A stretch of 64,000 bases of DNA from an uncultured Lachnospiraceae bacterium. GTDB lineage: Bacteria > Bacillota > Clostridia > Lachnospirales > Lachnospiraceae. Numbering within the stretch: position 1 is the first letter of the stretch; every line of letters begins with the position of its first letter. The notes under the pieces are model-generated. The model searched no databases. It saw only the letters and a list, made by a program, of their open reading frames with translations, and was not told the DNA's origin. The position numbers and the translations under genes were made by a program. Of the stretch, positions 52,087-59,893 are shown piece by piece. Where the stretch lies: assembly GCA_900544685.1 (NCBI GenBank), contig UQWA01000013.1, positions 1 through 64,000 on the forward strand, read 5' to 3'.

Positions 52087-53034
52087 CTACCACTCAATCT
52101 GCGCAATTACTGACTTCAATGTATCTGCACTGGCTTTCAGTTTTTCAATCTCTTCTTTTTTCATTCGCATCGGAAGTTTTCCCTGAATTCCATTTGGTCC
52201 AAGGATCGTAAGTGTACTCAGACATACATCTTCGATTCCATACTCACCGTGCATCATGGAAGATACTGTTGCAATGGAATCCGAAGAAGCTGCTACTCTG
52301 GCACAGATCTGACAGACTGATCTGGAAACTGCATAAAAAGTTGCACCTTTATTTGCAATAATTTTTCCGCCTGACTTCTGTACATATGTCAGCATTGCTT
52401 CCTTATCCACTGCCTCAATATCTTTTCCATGGGCTTTCATAAGCTCGTAAAATTCATCTACACTGACTCCGGAGATATATGCTCCTGACCAGGGAATGAA
52501 GGAACTGTCTCCATGTTCTCCAAATACATAGGCATGTATATTTTTCTGTGCAACACCGAAATGATCTGATAACGCAAATTTCAGTCTTGCAGTATCCAGA
52601 ATAGTACCTGAACCTATAATCTGTCTTTCCGGAAGTCCTGATATTTTTGTAAACACATAGGTCATAATATCTACCGGATTACTTACAATAATATAGATCG
52701 CATTTGGTGCTGCTTTTACAATCTCCGGTGTAATACTCTTCAAAATGTTTACATTCGTCTGGGTCAGTTCGATTCTTGTCTGACCTGGTTTTCTGGCAAT
52801 TCCGGAAGTGACGATCACGATATCAGAATCTTTTGCATCTTCATAGTCTCCACATACAATTGAAATCGGATCTCTGAAACAGGTTCCCTGTTCAATGTCC
52901 ATGACTTCTCCCTGAACCTTTTCTTTGTTGATATCAATCATTACAATCTCTGATGCAATGTTTTCTCCTGACAATGTATAGGCAATGGTTGCTCCCACAC
53001 TGCCTGCTCCAATAATCGTAATTTTACTTCCCAT
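52087..53034 (-). CDS. mdh: Malate dehydrogenase of the LDH/MDH family
   Basis: A 315-residue NAD-dependent 2-hydroxy acid dehydrogenase: Rossmann start ITIIGAGSVGATIAY, Asp34 (MIDIN) for NAD preference, active-site loop, catalytic His in GEHGDSS. Overall it resembles LDH, but the loop reads GIARKPGQTR, with Arg81 where LDH has Gln (compare GANQKPGETR); Arg at this position is the classic switch to malate/oxaloacetate. It opens an operon with fumarase and fumarate reductase, which agrees with malate. ATG at 53034 has AGGAGG; it directly follows the riboswitch terminator. Confidence 0.78.
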   Translation of the reverse strand: MGSKITIIGAGSVGATIAYTLSGENIASEIVMIDINKEKVQGEVMDIEQGTCFRDPISIVCGDYEDAKDSDIVIVTSGIARKPGQTRIELTQTNVNILKSITPEIVKAAPNAIYIIVSNPVDIMTYVFTKISGLPERQIIGSGTILDTARLKFALSDHFGVAQKNIHAYVFGEHGDSSFIPWSGAYISGVSVDEFYELMKAHGKDIEAVDKEAMLTYVQKSGGKIIANKGATFYAVSRSVCQICARVAASSDSIATVSSMMHGEYGIEDVCLSTLTILGPNGIQGKLPMRMKKEEIEKLKASADTLKSVIAQIEW

Positions 53035-53051
53035 ATTCTTCCTCCTATGAA

Positions 53052-53082
53052 ATAAAAAAAGCCTGTGTTCCGAAACACAAGC
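53052..53082 (-). terminator. Riboswitch-controlled intrinsic terminator before mdh
   Basis: GCCTGTGTTCCGAAACACAAGC (53061-53082) is a near-perfect hairpin followed on the minus strand by seven T, only 20 bases before the mdh start codon. A competing stem AGACTAT/ATAGTCT (53093-53127) lies just upstream. Confidence 0.9.
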
Positions 53083-53162
53083 ATACACTAATAGACTATA
53101 AGCTGTTATCGAAATTCCTCATAGTCTTTTGATGTTTATGCTGTATCTGGAGCACATCTCAC

Positions 53163-53341
53163 ACCAGGCAGGTTTCCTGACTCACAGATCATCACGTACC
53201 CTTTCCTTCTCGCATATTCCGATTTATGCAATGGTTTCCAAAGGCATATTTCCTGTTTACAGTGACCAGTTCGTTCAGGCTTTTCACCTGATTCCCTCTT
53301 TTTCGCAAAGACAAAGAAGCTATCCTTATCTTTCACCTGGT
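53163..53341 (-). ncRNA. Cobalamin riboswitch
   Basis: Minus-strand RNA shows the conserved cobalamin aptamer blocks in order: P1 ACCAGG (53336-53341) pairing with CCUGGU (53163-53168); GGGAA followed by GGUGAAA and a complementary CCU; ACUGUAAAC; and the B12 box AGUCAGGAAACCUGCC near 53166-53182. It is followed by a terminator and the mdh operon. Members of this class usually stop expression when cobalamin binds; here that would be by termination before mdh. Confidence 0.9.
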
Positions 53342-53370
53342 ATGCATATATAAATTTGTTCATGGTTAAT

Positions 53371-53400
53371 ATAATAACACAGTTGTTATTTTTTTGTCAA
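53371..53400 (-). promoter_or_regulatory. Promoter of the mdh-hdr-flx-frd operon
   Basis: Minus strand: perfect TTGACA (53395-53400), 18 bases, and extended -10 TGTTATTAT (53371-53379). It lies just upstream of the cobalamin aptamer. Confidence 0.8.
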
Positions 53401-53430
53401 TTCATTTTTCTATTTCTTTTTTTTCACAAC

Positions 53431-53459
53431 TTTTCATTGTCATCATCATCTGTTATGAT
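53431..53459 (+). promoter_or_regulatory. Promoter of allH
   Basis: TTTTCA (53431-53436), 17 bases, and extended -10 TGTTATGAT (ending 53459). The allH ATG is 37 bases downstream. Confidence 0.6.
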
Positions 53460-53495
53460 AGATAGAAAGTTTGATTCAGACAGGAGATACTCCAT

Positions 53496-54365
53496 ATGCA
53501 GCTTACTATTTTACAGGCGTCTGAGTACGCATTTGACATTTTGAAAAGTACATCTACTCTCATCGTTCACTCTGTCTACCGGAAAGCTGTGAATCTGAAG
53601 GCAGGGAATCAGTTGCTCTCCCTCCAGCCACGCGGTTCGGTTCTCTCTCCCATCAGCCTGATCACGGACTGTACAGAAGATGAACTGGCAAAATTGTCCT
53701 TTACTGCCGGTAAGGCACTGTCTGTTCCATTGCATACAGAACATACTTTCTGGCAGAATCTGTTTCTTTCTGGCAGGAATTTAGAACACGATCCTGCCAG
53801 GCGGAACTTTTTATGCAACAGGGAATTTCAGCAGCATTTTCTGTTACATAAAAAAATCCGCCAGGCAATTGCCATGACGGAAAATTCAGATCTGCCACCC
53901 CATATGCGTGGTGTGGAACTTATTTTGAATCAGCCGAATCTTGTAAGCGAATCTCTCTATATGAGTGCTATCCAAAACATCCTGCACCAATTCCGTCTGG
54001 AAACTGGTGATTCTGCCAAAATGGCTGACACTTTATGCCGACTGATCGGGCTTGGCATAGGTCTGACTCCAAGTGGTGATGACTTTCTCTGCGGATTCCT
54101 GGCAGGGCTGCGCCTGTCGTTATCTGAATCTGACAGTTTCCGACAGATTCTTGAGAAAAAGATCTGTTCCCATCTGGACCGCACTAATGAGATCAGTGCA
54201 GCTTTTCTGCACTGTGCAGTTTCCGGACAGTTCAGTGCACCGATACATCTTCTGATCAATCCAGATATTACTGTCGAACAGATTTATCTGGCATTCTCCG
54301 GTATCGGGCATTCCTCTGGTGTGGACACCTTATGCGGTATTTCTACAGCATTATCCTGTTCCTAA
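53496..54365 (+). CDS. allH: AllH (YlbF, DUF2877), oxamate carbamoyltransferase subunit
   Basis: A 289-residue DUF2877 protein. The family hallmark GLGIGLTPSGDDFLCG lies at residues 185-200, with further typical segments SVYRKAVNL and HSSGVDTLCGI. In E. coli, DUF2877 (YlbF/AllH) acts with FdrA/AllF and YlbE/AllG to convert oxalurate and phosphate into oxamate and carbamoyl phosphate. The AllF-AllG fusion is at 25628-28624, so the third subunit is encoded 25 kb away on the other strand. It diverges from the cobalamin-controlled operon and ends in a hairpin. Confidence 0.85.
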   Translation: MQLTILQASEYAFDILKSTSTLIVHSVYRKAVNLKAGNQLLSLQPRGSVLSPISLITDCTEDELAKLSFTAGKALSVPLHTEHTFWQNLFLSGRNLEHDPARRNFLCNREFQQHFLLHKKIRQAIAMTENSDLPPHMRGVELILNQPNLVSESLYMSAIQNILHQFRLETGDSAKMADTLCRLIGLGIGLTPSGDDFLCGFLAGLRLSLSESDSFRQILEKKICSHLDRTNEISAAFLHCAVSGQFSAPIHLLINPDITVEQIYLAFSGIGHSSGVDTLCGISTALSCS

Positions 54366-54393
54366 GGCAGTGAAACCTGCCCGTTTCACTGCC
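54366..54393. terminator. Hairpin between convergent allH and 54402-54659
   Basis: GGCAGTGAAAC (54366-54376) / GTTTCACTGCC (54383-54393), an 11-pair perfect stem with a six-base loop. The T runs on either side are weak. Confidence 0.65.
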
Positions 54394-54401
54394 ATTCATC
54401 T

Positions 54402-54659
54402 TTATCCTTTCAGACCTCTTGCCTGTCTGTCCATGTCCTCTACCACAATATCATAGATCTCTCCGAGACTTGCACAGTATTCCAGTACCTGCCATGGTTC
54501 ATTGGTGTGAAAATGAATCTTGATCAGTTCCTCGTCTCCGACAGCCAGAAGACAATCGCCTTTAAAATGCTCTGTGAAGTATTCACTGATCTCATCTTCA
54601 TCCAGATTCTCACCTTCAATCAAAAGCTGCGTATCATATCGAAATTCAATTGGTTCCAT
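54402..54659 (-). CDS. Small FakA/DAK-associated C-terminal-domain protein
   Basis: An 85-residue protein equivalent to one domain of YloV/FakA proteins (the part after the DAK2 kinase domain): FRYDTQLLIEGENL, then DCLLAVGDEELIKIHFHTN, matching the usual GDSLVVVGD...VKVHVHTN pattern. The His-containing strand is the part that binds the fatty-acid carrier in FakA. It has its own AGGAGG and start, so it is a free-standing domain and not an obvious truncation. Role unknown. Confidence 0.75.
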   Translation of the reverse strand: MEPIEFRYDTQLLIEGENLDEDEISEYFTEHFKGDCLLAVGDEELIKIHFHTNEPWQVLEYCASLGEIYDIVVEDMDRQARGLKG

Positions 54660-54779
54660 CTGTATATCCTCCTGAAAAATTCATTTTCAGTTATTATACA
54701 CTAACTACAAATCACTGTACAGTCTGAAATTTATCTGCTAAAATATAGCCGAACTTCTACAGAAAGCGAGGCACATATC

Positions 54780-55580
54780 ATGAAACTCACTATTTTAGGT
54801 ACCGGTAATGCCATGGTTACAAAATGTTACAACACCTGTTTTGCCATTGAAAATGACGGTCATTATTTCCTGGTTGACGGCGGCGGTGGTAATACCATCA
54901 TGAAACAGTTGAAAAATGCGGATATTGACTGGAAAGAGATCACGGATGTCTTTGTCACACACAAGCATGTGGATCATATCATGGGAATTGTCTGGATTAT
55001 GCGTCTGTTTGGCCAGAATATTGCTGAAAAAGGTCTGACCCGCGAGCTGAATATTTATGGTCATGAGGAAGTCATACATATTCTGCATTCCATGGCAGAA
55101 CTGCTTCTCCAGAAAAAGCACTGTGCTGCTATCGGCAAACAGATTCATATGATTAAAGTAAAAGACGGAGAAGAAAAAGAAATTCTCGGACATAAAGTGA
55201 CATTTTTTGATATCCAGTCCACAAAGGCAAAGCAATTCGGCTTTTCTATGGATCTGGGAAATGGGGAAAAACTTACCTGCTGCGGTGACGAACCATTTAA
55301 CCCTTGCGAAGAAACTTACGCCAGAGACAGCAAATGGCTCCTTCACGAAGCATTCTGTCTCTATGGGCAGGCTGACAAATACCAGCCATATAAAAAGCAT
55401 CATTCCACAGTAAAAGATGCCTGTGAACTGGCGGAAAATCTGCAGGTCAAAAACCTGATCCTGTATCACACCGAAGATGCCACACTGGAGCACCGCAAAG
55501 AACTGTATACAGAAGAAGGCTCCATGTATTACCATGGAACCCTCTATGTCCCGGATGACCTGGACGAATTTGAACTATGA
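54780..55580 (+). CDS. Metallo-beta-lactamase-fold hydrolase, RNase Z-like
   Basis: A 266-residue metallo-hydrolase: GTGNAMVTKCYNTC start, metal motif VTHKHVDHIMG (HxHxDH), His in HEAFC and the late LILYHTED histidine. Overall order is that of the RNase Z / ElaC-like group, but the exosite arm of tRNA processing enzymes is not obvious, so the substrate is open. It is convergent with the alpha-galactosidase gene, from which a hairpin separates it. Confidence 0.85.
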   Translation: MKLTILGTGNAMVTKCYNTCFAIENDGHYFLVDGGGGNTIMKQLKNADIDWKEITDVFVTHKHVDHIMGIVWIMRLFGQNIAEKGLTRELNIYGHEEVIHILHSMAELLLQKKHCAAIGKQIHMIKVKDGEEKEILGHKVTFFDIQSTKAKQFGFSMDLGNGEKLTCCGDEPFNPCEETYARDSKWLLHEAFCLYGQADKYQPYKKHHSTVKDACELAENLQVKNLILYHTEDATLEHRKELYTEEGSMYYHGTLYVPDDLDEFEL

Positions 55581-55606
55581 GAAACACTCTTTGCACGTTC
55601 TCATAG
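55575..55606. terminator. Hairpin between convergent genes, possible dispersed repeat
   Basis: CTATGAGAA (55575-55583) / TTCTCATAG (55598-55606), nine perfect pairs, spanning the stops of both convergent genes. It shares CTATGAGAAACAC with the complement of 18656-18668. Confidence 0.6.
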
Positions 55607-57790
55607 CTTCTTAACATGATACAACCTACTCCAATAGTCTCCCTTCAGCGGTGGAATCAGTATGCCAGCCTGCATCAGCATTTCACCGCTGTATACTTTT
55701 CCGGTTTCTTCCAGCACATACTGTGCTTCCGGAATCAGATTCTTAAACCGGATTCTCCGGCTCTTTACATTTGCTCTTGCAAGCACCTGCACATAAGTCA
55801 GCAGAGCTTCGCTCTTTTCCTTATCTGTTACCTGCCAGCAGTCATAATAATGATTCTCTCTCCAGGAAGCGATTCTGTCATAATCACCTTCCCGCATCAG
55901 TTCATTGTATCTGTGATACAGGTTTACCTGCTCTGGAATCTGTGCCCGGTCCGCTTCCGGAATTCTGGTGATATCCAGCTCATATCCAAAGGTTCCTGCC
56001 AGCGCAATATGTCCTCTGGTCTGGAATGGCACTGTTCTTCCGGTAATGTGGTTTGGACAGTCACTGACGTGTGCTCCGATTGCAGATAATGGATACAGCA
56101 GCGCTGTTCCTTCCTGAATGGACAGACGTTCTATAGCATCCGTATCATCCGAACACCAGATCTGTGGACTGTAGTACAACATGCCTGGATCAAACCTAGC
56201 TCCGCCGGAGGAACAATTTTCCAGAAGCAGGTTCGGGAATTCACTTACCAGACGTTCCTGCATATGATAAACAGCCAGTGTATATCGGTGCATCAGTTCT
56301 CCCTGTCGGTCAGAATCAAGTCCATAACTGCCGATATCTGTAAGTTGCCGGTTCATATCCCATTTCACATAGTCGATGCCAGTTTCACGAAGAATAGATG
56401 CTACACATTCATATGCATAATCTGCCACTTCCTGTCTGGTCAGATCCAATACATACTGTTCCCGGCTCATCAGTGGTTTCCTTCCCGGAATCTGGATTGC
56501 CCAGTCCGGATGTTCCCGGAATAATTTTGAATCCGGTGAAACCATCTCCGGTTCAAACCAGATACCGAACTTCATGCCAAGGGCTTTTACTTCATCCACC
56601 AGCTTCTTCAGCCCGCCTTTTAATTTTTCTTCATTGACCGTCCAGTCTCCCAGAGAACTGTTATCCCCGTTTCGTTTTCCAAACCAGCCATCATCCATAA
56701 CCAGCATCTCAATGCCGGATTTTTTTGCTTCTCTTGCTATATCCAGAAGCTTATCGGAGTCAAAATCAAAATACGTTGCTTCCCAGTTATTAATCAGAAC
56801 CGGACGGCTCTTATGAAGATAACTGCTGCGGATCAGATGACTGCGGTACAGATCATGGAAGGTCTTCGTCATCTTTCCAAGTCCCGCATCAGAATAAACC
56901 ATTACCACCTCCGGTGTCTGGAACGCCTTGCCTGCTTCCAGTTTCCATTCAAATCCTTCCGGGTGAATTCCCATAACCATGCGAACCGCATCAAATTCCG
57001 TCACTTCTGCCTGTGCCATAAAATTACCGGAATACACAAAATGCATGGCATAGACTTCACCCATATCCTGATTGGTTCCCGGTGTCACCAGTGCCAGAAA
57101 CGGATGCTCCTGATGGCTGCTTTCCCCTCTCCAGGATCCCACCTGATGTCTTCCACGGGTCAACGGATAACGCACAATCTGCCTTTCTCTCGCCCATGCT
57201 CCGGTCAGCGTCAGCATCTCAAAGTTCTCATGGTCCATATCCAGACAGGCACTTAATACCCTCTCCAGATAAACTGGTTTTTCACCATGATTCACAATAC
57301 GGACGCTCCTTGTAATAGCATCCACATCTTCGAAAACAGAATATTCCAGAATTACTTCCAGTTTCAGTACTTCATCCCACAGATGAATATCCAGAGTCTG
57401 GCAGGTCTGCGTGTCTCCGAAGGTTGCCGGGAGTCCTTCCAGCTTTGGCTTGCCATCTCTTATCTCATAATTCTCATAATGCAGTTCGCAGGCACGGTAT
57501 CCATTCTCTGTCCGGACTGCCAGTGCCGCTTCTCTGTAGTCTCCAAGCCCTGCTGCCGGATATTCCTGTGGAAAACAGCCCATAAAAGAAGCCTTTTCCC
57601 GCAGATTCGTTTCTGGTGTAAAAGGCGGCTCATCCGTGCGCAGCAGATAAGATGCTGCCAGATCCTTCATCCTTTTACCATAATAGATATGGCCAAGATA
57701 ATTCCCGTCCTCTGTCAGTCCACAGAGATACGTGGTACTCTTTGTGCACAGTCCAAATACTTTCTGTTCCTCATCATACACAATTCCCAT
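55601..57790 (-). CDS. GH36 alpha-galactosidase
   Basis: A 729-residue glycosidase that releases galactose from raffinose-type sugars. Motifs: VMDDGWFGKRNGDN, nucleophile Asp in YVKWDMNRQ near residue 465, CSSGGARFDPGML and the acid Asp in WCSDDTDAIERL near 535. An N-terminal beta-sandwich precedes the barrel (from about 330). No signal peptide, so it acts in the cytoplasm. ATG at 57790 has AAGGAGG; it overlaps the end of the ABC ATPase gene by 17 bases, so it is the last gene of that operon. No sugar transporter is adjacent. Confidence 0.95.
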   Translation of the reverse strand: MGIVYDEEQKVFGLCTKSTTYLCGLTEDGNYLGHIYYGKRMKDLAASYLLRTDEPPFTPETNLREKASFMGCFPQEYPAAGLGDYREAALAVRTENGYRACELHYENYEIRDGKPKLEGLPATFGDTQTCQTLDIHLWDEVLKLEVILEYSVFEDVDAITRSVRIVNHGEKPVYLERVLSACLDMDHENFEMLTLTGAWARERQIVRYPLTRGRHQVGSWRGESSHQEHPFLALVTPGTNQDMGEVYAMHFVYSGNFMAQAEVTEFDAVRMVMGIHPEGFEWKLEAGKAFQTPEVVMVYSDAGLGKMTKTFHDLYRSHLIRSSYLHKSRPVLINNWEATYFDFDSDKLLDIAREAKKSGIEMLVMDDGWFGKRNGDNSSLGDWTVNEEKLKGGLKKLVDEVKALGMKFGIWFEPEMVSPDSKLFREHPDWAIQIPGRKPLMSREQYVLDLTRQEVADYAYECVASILRETGIDYVKWDMNRQLTDIGSYGLDSDRQGELMHRYTLAVYHMQERLVSEFPNLLLENCSSGGARFDPGMLYYSPQIWCSDDTDAIERLSIQEGTALLYPLSAIGAHVSDCPNHITGRTVPFQTRGHIALAGTFGYELDITRIPEADRAQIPEQVNLYHRYNELMREGDYDRIASWRENHYYDCWQVTDKEKSEALLTYVQVLARANVKSRRIRFKNLIPEAQYVLEETGKVYSGEMLMQAGILIPPLKGDYWSRLYHVKKL

Positions 57791-58868
57791 TTTCTCTTGC
57801 CTCCTTCTCCAGCAGTCTGTTCTTCTCATTCATCGGACCGTATTCCTGAACACAACAAATCACTTTCTTGCAACTGTTCATGATCTTTCTTGCTTTTTCA
57901 TACGCCTCTGTACTGATCTCACAAAATGCTTTTTCAGTGACAACCTCTGCCGCCAGTGCCTTTGCCACCTGGCAGTCCACATCATTCTCATGGAGCACTC
58001 CTGCTGCAAAAGGAATGCCCTTTCTCTGCAGCTTGCGAAAGACTGGAATACCACTTCCGTTCCCGGCTATTACAAACACCTCCGGTGTGCCTGCCGGCGG
58101 CTCCAGTTCCAGACATCCAAAGTCTGCATTATAACTGCCCTTGGTCACACCATACAGCTTTTTAATATATTCTGACGTAAAAATATCTTCCGGTTCTCCG
58201 TACCGCTCAATGGCACTTCCATGCACACAGATTACCTGATCAGATATCTTCTGTGCCAGATCCAGTTCATGTAATGACATTATTACCGCCACATTTTTCT
58301 GGCTGACCATATCCTTCAGAATCGTCAACAATTCCAGCTTATGGCGGATATCCAGAAAGGATGTGGGTTCATCCAGTATAATAATCTCCGGTTCCTGACA
58401 GATTGCCCTGGCCAACAGTACTCTCTGTCTCTGTCCGTCACTGATTGCTGAGAAATCACAGTCTGCCAGTTCTGACGCATGTACCAGTTTCATAGCTTCA
58501 CGCACCTTCTGGTGATCTTCTTCACTTAAGATTCCCAGCCTTCCGGTGTATGGATATCTTCCGGTATTCACCACGTCCTCACAGGTCATCAGTTCCGGAC
58601 GGATCCGCTCTGTCAGAACCACAGCCATCTTCTTTGCCGTATCTTTTTCCGTCATTTCTTTTATGGATTTCTGATCAATATATACCGTCCCTGCAATCAG
58701 AGACAACTGTCTGGTAATACTTTTCAGAATCGTGGATTTTCCGGCTCCGTTGGGTCCAATCAGCGTCAGAATCTCACCCTTTTTCAGCCGGATCTCAATA
58801 TCCTTTATCAGTGGCACTCCATTATAGCCTACTGTCATCTTATCTGTGTATACAAAATATTCACTCAT
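57774..58868 (-). CDS. FecE-type ABC ATPase with C-terminal extension
   Basis: A 364-residue ATPase: Walker A GPNGAGKSTILK near 38, signature SDGQRQRVLLARA, Walker B IIILDEPTSFLD and switch His in SLHELD, as in iron-siderophore, heme and cobalamin importers. Beyond the usual 255 residues an extra domain of about 110 residues starts at PEVFVIAGNGSGIP; it looks like a Rossmann-type module and ends in a Cys-containing helix. Overlaps the permease stop by four bases. Confidence 0.92.
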   Translation of the reverse strand: MSEYFVYTDKMTVGYNGVPLIKDIEIRLKKGEILTLIGPNGAGKSTILKSITRQLSLIAGTVYIDQKSIKEMTEKDTAKKMAVVLTERIRPELMTCEDVVNTGRYPYTGRLGILSEEDHQKVREAMKLVHASELADCDFSAISDGQRQRVLLARAICQEPEIIILDEPTSFLDIRHKLELLTILKDMVSQKNVAVIMSLHELDLAQKISDQVICVHGSAIERYGEPEDIFTSEYIKKLYGVTKGSYNADFGCLELEPPAGTPEVFVIAGNGSGIPVFRKLQRKGIPFAAGVLHENDVDCQVAKALAAEVVTEKAFCEISTEAYEKARKIMNSCKKVICCVQEYGPMNEKNRLLEKEARENGNCV

Positions 58869-59875
58869 CGCTGTTTCCTCACCATCATGTAAATGACTAT
58901 CGGGGCACCAAATACTGCTGTTACCGAGCTGATAGACAATTCTGTGGGTGCAAATACCGTTCTGGCAATGAGATCACAGAACAGGCAGAATACCGCACCT
59001 CCCAGGAAACATCCCGGAATCACCAGAATCGGTTTTGCCGTTTTCATCAGGGACTTGATCAGATGGGGAACGGCAATACCCACAAAGGAGATCGGTCCTG
59101 CGAAAGCAGTAACGGTTGCAGACAGAATACTGGATAGCAGGATCAGACTCACACGGAATGCCTTGATATTTACGCCCATATTCTGTGCATAATTTTCTCC
59201 TAACTGATAGGCACTGATCGGCTTAGACATGAGAAATGCCAGTACCAGCGAGATCAGGACCACAACTGTGCAGACCTGCACATTTCCCCATGAGGTTCCG
59301 GAAAAGCTTCCCATAGACCAGTTATGCAGATTTACAATATTGGAGTCATCTGCAAATGTCACTACGAAGTCTGTAATTGCTGAGCAGATATATCCGATCA
59401 TAACTCCACAGATAACCAGCATGGACATCCGTTTTACTTTTCTGGAAACCAGAAGAATAAATCCCATGGAAATCATGGCTCCTGCAAAAGCCGCCAGAAT
59501 CATCACTGCGGAACCGGATGCAATTCCCTTGCTTAATAGAAAAATCATCACAAGAGAAACCACCAGCTTGGCTCCGGATGAAATTCCCAGTACAAAAGGT
59601 CCTGCGATCGGGTTCCCAAAAAAGGTCTGAAGAAGAAAACCAGATACCGACAACGCTCCCCCCAGCAATATGGCTGCCAGAATACGCGGAAGCCGGATCT
59701 GCCATACAATATTGTAGGCGGTCTGCTCTCCTGTTTTCTTCACAATAATATCAAAGATTTCTTTTACCGACAGATGTACGCTTCCTGCATTGATATTCCA
59801 GATAAACAGCAGTAACAGCAGCACTGCCAGTATCAGAAACGACACCGTGTATCGAATTTGTGCTTTCTTCTTCAT
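58865..59875 (-). CDS. FecCD-type ABC permease
   Basis: A 336-residue membrane permease with about ten helices. Family marks are RLPRILAAILLGGALSVSGFLLQTFFGNPIAGPFVLGISSGA (in several parts), GPISFVGIAVPHLIKSL for ATPase docking, and LCDLIARTVFAPTELSI near the end. It forms the homodimeric channel for an iron, heme or corrinoid importer. GAGG precedes the ATG. Confidence 0.94.
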   Translation of the reverse strand: MKKKAQIRYTVSFLILAVLLLLLFIWNINAGSVHLSVKEIFDIIVKKTGEQTAYNIVWQIRLPRILAAILLGGALSVSGFLLQTFFGNPIAGPFVLGISSGAKLVVSLVMIFLLSKGIASGSAVMILAAFAGAMISMGFILLVSRKVKRMSMLVICGVMIGYICSAITDFVVTFADDSNIVNLHNWSMGSFSGTSWGNVQVCTVVVLISLVLAFLMSKPISAYQLGENYAQNMGVNIKAFRVSLILLSSILSATVTAFAGPISFVGIAVPHLIKSLMKTAKPILVIPGCFLGGAVFCLFCDLIARTVFAPTELSISSVTAVFGAPIVIYMMVRKQR

Positions 59876-59893
59876 TTTCTTTGTTCCTCACAT

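Noticed and set aside
52087..53034. L-lactate dehydrogenase as the name of the first operon gene
   Set aside because: Overall sequence is LDH-like, but Arg81 at the specificity position and the fumarate operon favour malate.
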